From NCBI RefSeq assembly GCF_014302995.1, contig NZ_CP060295.1, forward strand, positions 6,997,501 to 7,061,500: a DNA stretch of 64,000 nt, in the 5' to 3' direction. Positions 36,135-44,453 of this stretch are shown here, piece by piece. Numbering within the stretch: position 1 is the first letter of the stretch; every line of letters starts with the position of its first letter. This DNA comes from Variovorax sp. PAMC26660. GTDB lineage: Bacteria; Pseudomonadota; Gammaproteobacteria; Burkholderiales; Burkholderiaceae_C. A model generated the notes under the pieces. That model was not told where the DNA came from, did no database searches, and saw only the letters and a program-made list of their open reading frames with translations. A program made the position numbers and the translations under genes.

Positions 36135-37856
36135 ATGATGCGGCCGGCCTCGCTTTTTCTGAGTCTTCGTTCGGCGTTGCAGCGGCTCTTCGGCGTCTCG
36201 GGCTGGCAGTCGATGCTGTTGTGGTCCATCGTGGCCGGGCTGCTCGGCGCACTGGCGACCGAACTTTTTCGTGCCGCGCTGTATGCCTTCGAGCATCTGG
36301 TGCTCGGCCCCGGCGAAGGCCTCGTGGCGATGGCGCGCCATCTGCCATGGTGGGCGCGCATCGCCTGCCCCACGCTCGGCGGGCTGGTGGCGGGCGGACT
36401 GCTGGTGCTGGCCAGGCGCGTGACGGTGCACAAGAGCACCACCTCCGACTATATGGAAGCCATCGTGCTCGGCGACGGACGCATTCCGGTCGCGCAGACG
36501 CTGGTGCGCAGCGCGTCGTCGCTGGTGAGCATCGGCAGCGGCGGTTCGATCGGCCGCGAAGGCTCGATGGTGCAACTGGCGGCGCTGGCTGCGTCGCTGC
36601 TGGGCCGGGTGTTCCGCTTTCCGGTCGAACGGCTGCGGCTGCTGGTGGCCTGTGGCGCGGCAGCGGGGTTGACCGCCGCCTACAACGCGCCGATTGCGGG
36701 CGCGTTCTTCGTCGCCGAGATCGTGCTCGGCTCCATCGCAATGGAAAGCGTGGGGCCGATCATCATTGCGTCGGTGGTCGCCAATGTGGCGATGCGCGCG
36801 CTGCCGGGCTACCAGCCGCCCTACCTGATGCCGGTGTTTCCCGAGATCCATGGCGCCGAGGTCGTGCTGTTTGCGTTGCTGGGCGTGCTGCTGGGTTTTG
36901 CGTCGGTCGGCTTCCTGCGGGCGCTGCATGGCAGCCGTGCATTGTTCGCAAAGCTGCCGATCGCGCTGCCGTGGCGGCTTGCCCTGGGCGGGTTGGTGAT
37001 GGGCGCGATTTCGGTGCCGCTGCCCGAGGTCTGGGGCAACGGCTACAGCGTGGTCAATTCGGTGCTGCACTCGCCGTGGCCCTGGACGCTGATCGCGATG
37101 GTGCTCGCGGCCAAGGCCATCGCCACGCTGGCCACGGCCGGCTCGGGCGCGGTGGGGGGCGTGTTCACGCCCGCGCTGTTCTTCGGCTGCATGATCGGTG
37201 CGCTGTTCGGCGTGGGGGTGCAGGCGCTGTGGCCCGAGGCAAGCTCTGCCCCGTTTGCTTACGCCATCGTCGGCATGGGCGCCTTTCTGGCGGGCGCGAC
37301 ACAGGCGCCGCTGATGGCCATCCTGATGATCTTCGAGATGACGCTGAGTTACCAGGTGATGCTGCCGCTGATGGCCGCCAGCGTCATCGCGTACTTCGTG
37401 GCGCGCTCGGCCAACGCCGGCTCGATGTACGAGATCACGCTGCACCGCAATGCACAGCGCGATGCGCAACTGCGCCTGCGCGGACTGCACATGCGCGACC
37501 TGGTGCAGCCGGCCGAAACGGTGGTTGGCCCGGATGCGGACCGCGAAGCCATGAGCCGCCTCTTCCTGCAGCACCCGGTGAAGTACCTCTACGTGGTCGA
37601 TGCCGACAACCGCTACCTCGGCGTGGTGCCGCTGGCCACGCTCGGCACGGCGCCGACTGAAACGACAGCGGCCGACCTGCTCTCGCAGGCCATCCAGCCG
37701 ATCACGGCAGACACCAGCCTCGGCGAGGCATTGCAGCGTTTCCTGGAGCATCGCGGCGAGCGGCTGCCGGTGATCGAGAGCATCGATCACCCGGTGCTGC
37801 TGGGCGTGGCCGCGAAGAGCGCGCTGCTCGCCACCTACGTGCGGCTGAGCGAATAG
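36135..37856 (+). CDS. ClC-family chloride channel/transporter with C-terminal CBS pair
   Basis: 573-aa membrane protein. ClC signatures: selectivity region GSGGSIGREGSMVQ (gating Glu present), TAAYNAPIAGAFFVAEIVLGS, and GSGAVGGVFTPALFFG. A C-terminal cytosolic region of about 130 aa (from RGLHMRDLVQPAETV) has the look of two CBS domains. The proton-pathway Glu of E. coli ClcA appears to align with Ile in VAEIV, so it could be a channel rather than an exchanger. Start ATG 36135; a second ATG follows directly, and the frame continues upstream only through non-ATG codons. Divergent from btuB and its riboswitch. Confidence 0.9.
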   Translation: MMRPASLFLSLRSALQRLFGVSGWQSMLLWSIVAGLLGALATELFRAALYAFEHLVLGPGEGLVAMARHLPWWARIACPTLGGLVAGGLLVLARRVTVHKSTTSDYMEAIVLGDGRIPVAQTLVRSASSLVSIGSGGSIGREGSMVQLAALAASLLGRVFRFPVERLRLLVACGAAAGLTAAYNAPIAGAFFVAEIVLGSIAMESVGPIIIASVVANVAMRALPGYQPPYLMPVFPEIHGAEVVLFALLGVLLGFASVGFLRALHGSRALFAKLPIALPWRLALGGLVMGAISVPLPEVWGNGYSVVNSVLHSPWPWTLIAMVLAAKAIATLATAGSGAVGGVFTPALFFGCMIGALFGVGVQALWPEASSAPFAYAIVGMGAFLAGATQAPLMAILMIFEMTLSYQVMLPLMAASVIAYFVARSANAGSMYEITLHRNAQRDAQLRLRGLHMRDLVQPAETVVGPDADREAMSRLFLQHPVKYLYVVDADNRYLGVVPLATLGTAPTETTAADLLSQAIQPITADTSLGEALQRFLEHRGERLPVIESIDHPVLLGVAAKSALLATYVRLSE

Positions 37857-37874
37857 CGCGCTGCAGGGCCCTGC

Positions 37875-38396
37875 TTACTTGGCGGGACGCACCGCCATCA
37901 CCTCGATCTCGACCAGGTAGGCCGGATTGGCGAGCGCCGCCACCTGCATGGCCGAGCGCACCGGCAGGCGAGGCTGCGCGGTGGTGCCGAAGAACTGGGT
38001 GTAGCCCTCCATGAAGCCGGCGAAATCCATCTTGTTGTCCTTGGCTGGATCGCCCACCAGGAACACCTGCATCTTCACCACATCGCCCATCGTCAGGCCC
38101 AGGCCCGTGAGGCTTTTCTCGATGGCCTTGAGCACGCCGACGGTCTGGCCCTTGGTGTCGCCACCGTAGGCTGCGGCACTGTTCTTGGGCGCGGTCGCGT
38201 CCTGCAGCGGCGGCACCTGGCCGGAGAGGTAGACATTGGTGAACGAGGACGGAATCTCCACCGCCGCCGAGATCGGAAACGATGAGTTCGGAATGCGGTG
38301 GCGAATGATCTCGTCGGCTGCGTGGGCCGCACCGGTGCCGGCGGCGAACAGTGCGGCGACAAGCGCCAGCTTCTTCGTGATGGAGGTCATGGTCAT
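37875..38396 (-). CDS. Exported RidA-family (YjgF/UK114) protein
   Basis: 173 aa. The signal peptide is unusual for RidA (KKLALVAALFAAGTGAAHA, then ADE). The body is a complete RidA domain: VYLSGQVPPL, PRLPVRSAMQVAALANPAYLVEIEVMAV, with the catalytic Arg (PVRS) and Glu. RidA proteins hydrolyse reactive imines/enamines. It is the last gene of a set with cytochrome c and a Tat-exported amine oxidase, so it probably clears imine products in the periplasm. A second possible ATG is at 38390. Confidence 0.92.
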   Translation of the reverse strand: MTMTSITKKLALVAALFAAGTGAAHAADEIIRHRIPNSSFPISAAVEIPSSFTNVYLSGQVPPLQDATAPKNSAAAYGGDTKGQTVGVLKAIEKSLTGLGLTMGDVVKMQVFLVGDPAKDNKMDFAGFMEGYTQFFGTTAQPRLPVRSAMQVAALANPAYLVEIEVMAVRPAK

Positions 38397-38459
38397 GTGT
38401 GTTGTCTCTCTACAGGGATGAAAGGAAGGATCTGCCGGATATCGAAGGAGGAACGTCAA

Positions 38460-38882
38460 TCAAGGCCGCAGCTTCTTGACGCTCTCCGCCGCAATGGCGT
38501 CGGGGTACTGGTTGCCGAAATGGGTGCGCGCATAGCCGACCACGGAAGCGATCTGCTCATCGCTCAGCATCTTGCCGAAGGCGGGCATGCCCTTCTGGCC
38601 GTTGATCACCACATAGAGCGGGTATTCGGGGCTCGCGAGCCGTGGGTTCGAGGACAGCGCCGGATAGGCCCCCGCACCCTTCGCGCCCTGCCCTTGCGCC
38701 ATGTGGCAGCCCTGGCAGGTGGCGCGATAGATCGACTCGCCCGAGCTTTCCTGGAATCGGGGCCCGACGGAAAACGCAGGCTCGGGCGACTGCGCAAAAG
38801 CGGATTGGCCGGCCACCGAGGCCAGCGCGCCGAACGAAAGACCGAGCAGCGCGTGCTTGAAGGTTTTGATGTCGTGGTTCAT
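38460..38882 (-). CDS. Periplasmic c-type cytochrome
   Basis: 140-aa monohaem cytochrome c with a signal peptide (GLSFGALASVAGQSAFAQ) and one haem site, CQGCH. A distal Met candidate is in KGMPAFGKM. It lies between the amine oxidase and RidA genes (gaps of 24 and 63 nt), so it likely accepts electrons from the flavoenzyme. ATG 38882 is chosen; a GTG at 38900 would add six residues. Confidence 0.92.
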   Translation of the reverse strand: MNHDIKTFKHALLGLSFGALASVAGQSAFAQSPEPAFSVGPRFQESSGESIYRATCQGCHMAQGQGAKGAGAYPALSSNPRLASPEYPLYVVINGQKGMPAFGKMLSDEQIASVVGYARTHFGNQYPDAIAAESVKKLRP

Positions 38883-38906
38883 GGTGGGTGCGTCCTTCAC
38901 TCGGCG

Positions 38907-40502
38907 TTACGCGACGGCGCGGGCATGCAGCCGCTGGATGGCGTCGAGCGACGAGAGCAGCGCGCCCTCTTGCCAGGCCGGAATGTAGGAAGCGTGTTCA
39001 CCGGCCAGCGCGATGCGCCCGTCGACCTGGCACAGGTTCTTGTAGTGCTTCTGGCGTGTTTCGTCGGTCCACATGCCGTAGCAGCCGTGCGAGCCGGGCA
39101 CACGGTGCCAACCCACGGAAATGCCGTTGTCGAATTCGCTCGCGTACTGCGGATGCAGTTGCGTGCCGAACTCGACGGCGCGGCGCACACGCTCCTCGGG
39201 TGCCATGGCGGTGAATTCGTAGGAGTTCGGGCCGTCGAACACATAGGCGCCGAGCACCACCGACTTGCCCTTGGCGCCATAGCGCGTCGAGGGGTACGAG
39301 ATGCGCGAGATCGGCAGATCGGTGTAGCTGATGCCGCCGTAGATGTGCTCGTCTTCTTCCCAGAAGCGGCGCTTGAACTGCAGGCCCACCTTCACCGATG
39401 CGCCGTAGGGCACGGCGTTGATGGCCTCCTGCATCGGCGCGCCGACCTGGATGTCGATCTGGCTCAGCACCGACAGCGGAATGGTGCACAGGCACCAGTC
39501 GGCCTTGGCCTGCGTGACCGCATCGCCCTTGGACGCGTCTGTGTAAGTGACGGTCACGCTGCGGTCGTTCTGCTCGATCTTCGTGACCTTGGCGCCGTAG
39601 CGGATCAGGCTGCCGACTTCTTTCTGGAAGGCCTTGGCGATCATGTCCATGCCGCCCACGGGCTGGAAGATCGCGCTCTGGAATTCGTAGTCTTGTCCGC
39701 TGGCAATGTAGCGCCAGAGGTTGGATTGCAGCAGCTCGCTCATGTCGAGCGGCTTCGATGGCTTGGCCAGCGGCATCAGGCCGCCGCCCGCATCGACTTC
39801 ATAGCCGCGGCGGTCGCTGCTGATGGCGCCTTCGCGATAGCGGAACTGCGTGTCAAGGGCGCCCCAGCGGCGCAGGCCTTCGAGCAGCTTTTCCTTGTCT
39901 TCTTTCGTCAGCGCCGCATCGAGACTGCCCTGGGTGGTGGCCTTGCCGAGCAGTTCGGCCACATAGCCCTGGTAGTCGGCCTGCACATGGCGGTATTGCT
40001 GCGGCTTGCCGCCGTAGGCCTTGCTCGAATGCACCAGCGCGTTGTAGTTGACCTGGATGAAGGGCTCCAGCGCCACGCCCAGGCGCTTGCAATAGCCAAG
40101 CACCGCATGGTGGTGATAGGGAATGCGCCACGGCCCCGGATTGAAGTACTCGCCCTTGGCGAAGCCGCACTGCTGCACGGCACCGCCCAGCTCGGTGAAG
40201 GTGTCGCCTCCGCGCAGCGTCCAGCATCGGCCGCCCGCGCGGTTGCTGAACTCGAGGACCTTGACCGAGTAGCCCGCGTTGCGCAGCTCGAGCGCGGCGG
40301 CCATGCCGGCCAGGCCCGCACCAAGAACCAGCACCGACGCACCCTTCTTTGCACCGTCGAGCTTGGGTGGCCCGTTGTAGTTGGACTCGGCGGCAAAGCC
40401 CAGCGAGGTCATCGCCTGGTACATCGCGCCGCCTCCGGCGGTCTTGCCGATGAGCGTGAGCAGGTCGCGCCGACTGAATAAAGTGTTGTTCTTCGTGGTC
40501 AT
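38907..40502 (-). CDS. Tat-exported flavin amine oxidase/dehydrogenase
   Basis: 531-aa FAD enzyme. N-terminal twin-arginine motif SRRDLLTLIG predicts folded export. The dinucleotide fold VLVLGAGLAGMAAALELRNAGYSVKVLE and NRAGGRCWTLRGG are monoamine-oxidase signatures; the C-terminal FAD segment is IALAGEHASYIPAWQEGA. Order oxidase, cytochrome c, RidA suggests amine oxidation in the periplasm with electrons going to the cytochrome instead of O2. Substrate unknown. ATG 40502 is chosen because it precedes the RR motif. Confidence 0.92.
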   Translation of the reverse strand: MTTKNNTLFSRRDLLTLIGKTAGGGAMYQAMTSLGFAAESNYNGPPKLDGAKKGASVLVLGAGLAGMAAALELRNAGYSVKVLEFSNRAGGRCWTLRGGDTFTELGGAVQQCGFAKGEYFNPGPWRIPYHHHAVLGYCKRLGVALEPFIQVNYNALVHSSKAYGGKPQQYRHVQADYQGYVAELLGKATTQGSLDAALTKEDKEKLLEGLRRWGALDTQFRYREGAISSDRRGYEVDAGGGLMPLAKPSKPLDMSELLQSNLWRYIASGQDYEFQSAIFQPVGGMDMIAKAFQKEVGSLIRYGAKVTKIEQNDRSVTVTYTDASKGDAVTQAKADWCLCTIPLSVLSQIDIQVGAPMQEAINAVPYGASVKVGLQFKRRFWEEDEHIYGGISYTDLPISRISYPSTRYGAKGKSVVLGAYVFDGPNSYEFTAMAPEERVRRAVEFGTQLHPQYASEFDNGISVGWHRVPGSHGCYGMWTDETRQKHYKNLCQVDGRIALAGEHASYIPAWQEGALLSSLDAIQRLHARAVA

Positions 40503-40617
40503 TGACTGGCTATGGGAGTTTGAAAGGCAACTGGAAGGCAGCAGAATCCATGCCAAGCCCAAGCACCGCGCGCACCATCGGCGGCACCGCATTCCCGGGA
40601 AACTACAATCGCCAACC

Positions 40618-40842
40618 ATGCCCGCCTCCAGCCCCATCGATCAGATCGCCGAGCGTGTTGAACGACTGCTTGTGCGCCATGAAGAGGTGCAGCGCACCAA
40701 TGCGCTGTTGCAGGAACAAGTCGATGCGCTCACGCGCGAACGCGATGCCCTGAAGTCGCGGCTCGCCGCAGCCCGCACGCGCCTGGACGCCCTGCTCGAA
40801 CGGCTGCCGGCCGAACCCCCATCCCAAGACTCCCCCGCATGA
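40618..40842 (+). CDS. Small coiled-coil protein upstream of zapA (TIGR02449-like)
   Basis: 74-aa, almost entirely heptad-repeat helix (residues 5-62), then a Pro-rich tail. It resembles the short coiled-coil proteins often found directly before zapA, possibly ZapB-like cell-division partners. The stop overlaps the zapA start (ATGA), which supports it as a real gene. Function unproven. Confidence 0.85.
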   Translation: MPASSPIDQIAERVERLLVRHEEVQRTNALLQEQVDALTRERDALKSRLAAARTRLDALLERLPAEPPSQDSPA

Positions 40843-41174
40843 AGCAGATAGAAGTACAGATCATGGGCCAGAGCTATTTGCTCGGCTGTCCCGACGGCGG
40901 CGAGCCGCAACTGCGCGATGCCGTCGAACGCGTGGACGCGGCCATGTGCAAGATCCGCGACGCGGGCAAGGTCAAGGCGCGCGACCGCATTGCGGTGCTC
41001 GCATCACTGAATCTGGCGTTCGATCTCGCCGCGCAACAGGCCGCAGTGGCGGCAGCACCGGCGCCTGCACCCGCGTCCACAGCCGCAACGCAAGCGGGCG
41101 AAGCCGATCCGAAAGCGGCGCAGCTCATTCAAAGACTCGATCAAGCGTTGGCCGGCGATGGGCATTTGCTCTGA
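40839..41174 (+). CDS. zapA: Cell division protein ZapA
   Basis: 111 aa. The N-terminal globular ZapA motif (MKQIEVQIMGQSYLLGCPDG ... LRDAVERVDAAMCKIRD) is followed by a long helix with an Ala/Pro-rich insertion. ZapA cross-links FtsZ filaments. It is translationally coupled to the coiled-coil gene. The 6S RNA gene follows, the order common in proteobacteria. Confidence 0.94.
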   Translation: MKQIEVQIMGQSYLLGCPDGGEPQLRDAVERVDAAMCKIRDAGKVKARDRIAVLASLNLAFDLAAQQAAVAAAPAPAPASTAATQAGEADPKAAQLIQRLDQALAGDGHLL

Positions 41175-41214
41175 ATACGTCCGACCGACATAGACAAGGC
41201 GTAAAATCCACCTC

Positions 41215-41386
41215 GTCTGCAGACGTGTCGGGCTTAATATTTCCTTGTTCCAATGCTCTCCGGAGCCGGGCTTGGTACATCGCTTGACGGGTGTGATCAT
41301 CTCGCGTTAGATGAACCCGAAGTCTTGCTGCCCTCGCCCACCTGAACCCTGGTTCAGGATGCGGGTCCGGCACACCATCTGCAGAC
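41215..41386 (+). ncRNA. ssrS: 6S RNA
   Basis: About 172 nt directly after zapA. The ends form the long closing stem: GTCTGCAGACGTGTCGG (from 41215) pairs with CCGGCACACCATCTGCAGAC (to 41386) with small internal mismatches. The conserved 3' element CACCTGAACCCTGGTTCAGG (41339-41358) matches the 6S hairpin. A TAAAAT -10 element at 41202-41207 places the start near 41214. 6S RNA binds the sigma70 holoenzyme in stationary phase by mimicking an open promoter. Exact ends are estimated. Confidence 0.88.
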
Positions 41387-41398
41387 ACCTTTTTCGCC

Positions 41399-41436
41399 AC
41401 GGCCCCCTGCTTCATCGCACGGGGCCGTTGCTTTTT
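41399..41436 (+). terminator. Rho-independent terminator after 6S RNA
   Basis: Stem ACGGCCCC / GGGGCCGT separated by about 14 nt, followed by TGCTTTTTC. It starts 13 nt after the predicted 3' end of 6S RNA and ends about 15 nt before the GTG start of the next gene. Confidence 0.8.
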
Positions 41437-41450
41437 CAAGAGCCCGTCCC

Positions 41451-42278
41451 GTGAACCTTGCCGCCCTGCTCGACCCTTTGTTGATCGCCGAACTCGCCGC
41501 GCTCGGCCTGGGCACCGGTTTCCTCGCGGGCCTGCTGGGCATCGGCGGCGGCATGCTGATGGTGCCGTTCATCACGATCATCATGGGCCAGCGCGGCGTG
41601 CCGGCCGACCTTGCGGTGAAGATGGCCATCGCAACTTCGATGGCGACGATCATCTTCACCTCGGTGTCGAGCGTGCGCGCGCACCACAAGCGTGGCGCGG
41701 TGCGCTGGGACATCGTGCAGCGGCTGGCACCCGGCATCGTGATCGGCAGCCTCGCGGGCAGCCTCGGCGTGTTCGCGTTGCTCAAGGGCACGGCGCTCGC
41801 CATCTTCTTCGCGCTGTTCGTGGGCTTCTCGGCCACGCAGATGTTCCTCGACAAGAAACCCAAGCCCACTCGCCAGATGCCGGGCACCGGCGGCCAGCTT
41901 GCGGCGGGCGGCGCCATCGGTTTCATATCAGGCCTGGTCGGCGCGGGTGGCGGCTTCATCAGCGTGCCCTTCATGACCTGGTGCAACGTGGCCATTCACA
42001 ACGCGGTGGCCACCAGCGCAGCGCTCGGCTTTCCGATTGCGGTGGCCAACGTGCTGGGCTATGTCATCAGCGGCCAATCGGTGCAGGGCCTGCCGGCTGG
42101 CGCCTTCGGCTACATCTGGCTGCCCGCGCTGGTGGTGATTGCGGCGTGCAGCGTGTTCACCGCACCGCTGGGTGCGAAGGCGGCGCACAGCCTGCCGGTG
42201 AAGAAGCTCAAGCGCGTGTTCGCGAGCATCCTCTATGTGCTGGCCGCCTACATGCTCTGGAAGGGCCTGCACGGCTGA
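41451..42278 (+). CDS. TauE/SafE-family sulfite/organic-anion permease
   Basis: 275-aa membrane protein with about eight TM helices in two repeats, each opening with the family motif: GTGFLAGLLGIGGGMLMVP and GFISGLVGAGGGFISVP. Members export sulfite, sulfoacetate or related anions. Start is GTG at 41451; there is no upstream ATG in frame beyond the terminator. No sulfur-metabolism genes are nearby, so the substrate is open. Confidence 0.92.
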   Translation: MNLAALLDPLLIAELAALGLGTGFLAGLLGIGGGMLMVPFITIIMGQRGVPADLAVKMAIATSMATIIFTSVSSVRAHHKRGAVRWDIVQRLAPGIVIGSLAGSLGVFALLKGTALAIFFALFVGFSATQMFLDKKPKPTRQMPGTGGQLAAGGAIGFISGLVGAGGGFISVPFMTWCNVAIHNAVATSAALGFPIAVANVLGYVISGQSVQGLPAGAFGYIWLPALVVIAACSVFTAPLGAKAAHSLPVKKLKRVFASILYVLAAYMLWKGLHG

Positions 42279-42344
42279 TCCAAAGCCCTTCGGCAGCGAG
42301 GTGCGACTTGCGGCATCTCACAGGGCCGGGCGTATAAAGGTTTC

Positions 42345-42770
42345 ATGAAAATCCTTATCGCCGTCGACGGCAGCGCCTACACGCGCAAGGCGCTCGATTA
42401 CCTGATCGCCCATCGCGCGATGTTCGTGGACGGGCATCAACTCGTGGTGGTGCATGTGTGCACCGGCGTCTCGGGCAACGTGGCCCGGCACCTCAGCAAG
42501 GAAGTGGTCGCGGGGTACTACGCCGAGGAAAGCGCCAAGGTGCTCGACCCGGTGAAGGCGCTGTTCGCCGAGAAGGGCCTGAGCAACTACACGATCGACT
42601 CGCGCCACGGCCATGCGGCCGAAGAAATCCTGAAGGCCGCGAGCGACGCGCAGGCCGAACTGATGGTGCTCGGCACCCACGGCCACGGCATCTTCGGGCG
42701 TGCGCTGATGGGCTCGGTCTCCACCAAGGTGCTTTCCGAGACCGACATCACGGTGCTGCTGGTCCAGTAG
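42345..42770 (+). CDS. Universal stress protein (UspA family)
   Basis: 141-aa single-domain Usp. KILIAVDGSAYTRKAL at the N-terminus and the ATP-binding GTHGHGIFGRALMGSVSTKVL (G-2x-G-9x-G-S/T) near the C-terminus indicate an ATP-binding type. Preceded by a TATAAA -10-like element (42333-42338). It stands alone between the permease and the convergent matB. Confidence 0.94.
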   Translation: MKILIAVDGSAYTRKALDYLIAHRAMFVDGHQLVVVHVCTGVSGNVARHLSKEVVAGYYAEESAKVLDPVKALFAEKGLSNYTIDSRHGHAAEEILKAASDAQAELMVLGTHGHGIFGRALMGSVSTKVLSETDITVLLVQ

Positions 42771-42894
42771 CCCTTCCTGCTGCCACGGTCGCTGCCTGCG
42801 GCCCTTGGCGCGACACGGAAGAAGCGCCCTTCGAGCCCGCCGTGCCAGACATCGCCTTCCAGCGCGTGACCGAGAAGGCGGCCGCCGTGAAAGC

Positions 42895-44430
42895 CTAGGC
42901 GAACAGCCCCTTGTGCTCCGCGCGCAGCAGCGCCTTCTGCACCTTGCCCATGGTGTTGCGCGGCAGCTCGGGCACCACGAAGCAGCGCTTGGGAATCTTG
43001 AAGTTGGCGAGCCTGGCCTTGAGATCGGCCACGATGGCCTCGGCGTCGAGCGCGGCGCCGGTCTTCGCAATCACGATGGCCACGCCCACTTCGCCGAAGT
43101 CGGGGTGCGGCACGCCGATCACCGCGCTTTCGGCCACGCCGGCCATTTCGTTGATGTAGCCCTCGATCTCGGCCGGGTAGACGTTGTAGCCGCCGCTGAT
43201 GATCAGGTCCTTGCTGCGCCCGACGATGGTGATGTAGCCACGGCCATCGATCTTGCCCACGTCGCCGGTCTTGAAGAAGCCGTCGGCGGTGAACTCTTCC
43301 TTGGTCTTCTCGGGCATGCGCCAGTAGCCGGCGAACACGTTGGGGCCGCTGACCTCGATGTTGCCGATCTCGTCGGTGGTGCAGTCGCGTCCGCTGTCGT
43401 CGCGCACGCGCAGTTGCACGCCGGGCAAGGCAAAGCCGACGGTACCGCCACGGCGCTCGCCCTGCGCGGGGCTGTAGGGGTTGGACGTGAGCATGGCCGT
43501 CTCGCTCATGCCGTAGCGCTCGAGGATCGTGTGGCCGGTGCGCTCGCGCCATTCGTCGAAGGTTTCGATCAGCAGCGGCGCCGAGCCCGCGATGAACAGG
43601 CGCATGTTGCGCACCGCCTCGCGCGTGAGGCCGGCTTCGGCCAGCAGCCGCACGTAGAGCGTGGGCACGCCCATGAACACGGTGGCTTCGGGCAGCTTCT
43701 GCACGATGCGTTGGGGGTCGAACTTCGAGAACCACAGCATCTTGCTGCCGTTGAGCAGCGCGCCATGCAGCGCTACGAAAAGGCCGTGCACGTGGAAGAT
43801 GGGCAGCGCGTGGATCAGCACGTCGCCTTCGGTCCAGCCCCAATAGTCTTTCAGCACCTCGGCGTTCGACAGCAGGTTGCGGTGCGTGAGCATCGCGCCC
43901 TTGCTGCGGCCGGTGGTGCCGCTGGTGTAGAGGATCGCGGCCATGTCGTCGGGCTTGCGCTGCGCGACCTTGTGCTGGTCGCTGCACTGCGCGGCAATTT
44001 CGAGCAGCGTGCCGGTGCGGTCGTCGTCCAGCGTGAAGACATGCTGGGTGCCGGCCGCATTCGCGATGGGGCCGACCCACGAGGCATTGCGGCTGGTGCA
44101 CACCACCACCGCGGGCTCGGCGTTGCCGATGAAGTACTCGATCTCGGCGCTCTGGTAGGCGGTGTTGAGCGGCAGGAACACATAACCCGCGCGCAGCGTC
44201 GCCAGATACAGCAGCATGGCTTCGACCGATTTCTCGACCTGCACCGCGACGCGCGCGCCCTTCTCCAGTTTCAGCGCATCGAGCAGGTTGGCGATCATCG
44301 CGCTTGCGCGCTCGATGTCGCGCCACGAGTAGAAAAGGCCGTTGTCGGTTTCGACGGCGATGCTGTCGAGATCAGTGGGAAAGGCCGCGCGCAGGGCGGC
44401 GAACAGGTTGGCGTTGGCAGGCGTCTTCAT
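42895..44430 (-). CDS. matB: Malonyl-CoA synthetase
   Basis: 511-aa acyl-adenylating enzyme making malonyl-CoA from malonate, CoA and ATP. Visible: the MatB-like VAVQVEKSVEAMLLYLATLRAGYVFLPLNTAY, the AMP loop LYTSGTTGRSKGAMLTHRN, RYGMSETAML, GRSKDLIISGGYNVYP and the catalytic-lysine end RNTMGKVQKALLR. Last gene of the mat cluster, 23 bp after the ECH-like gene. The adjacent MatA supports malonate rather than another acid. Confidence 0.95.
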   Translation of the reverse strand: MKTPANANLFAALRAAFPTDLDSIAVETDNGLFYSWRDIERASAMIANLLDALKLEKGARVAVQVEKSVEAMLLYLATLRAGYVFLPLNTAYQSAEIEYFIGNAEPAVVVCTSRNASWVGPIANAAGTQHVFTLDDDRTGTLLEIAAQCSDQHKVAQRKPDDMAAILYTSGTTGRSKGAMLTHRNLLSNAEVLKDYWGWTEGDVLIHALPIFHVHGLFVALHGALLNGSKMLWFSKFDPQRIVQKLPEATVFMGVPTLYVRLLAEAGLTREAVRNMRLFIAGSAPLLIETFDEWRERTGHTILERYGMSETAMLTSNPYSPAQGERRGGTVGFALPGVQLRVRDDSGRDCTTDEIGNIEVSGPNVFAGYWRMPEKTKEEFTADGFFKTGDVGKIDGRGYITIVGRSKDLIISGGYNVYPAEIEGYINEMAGVAESAVIGVPHPDFGEVGVAIVIAKTGAALDAEAIVADLKARLANFKIPKRCFVVPELPRNTMGKVQKALLRAEHKGLFA

Positions 44431-44453
44431 CGCTTCGTCTTTGAACGGGTACT

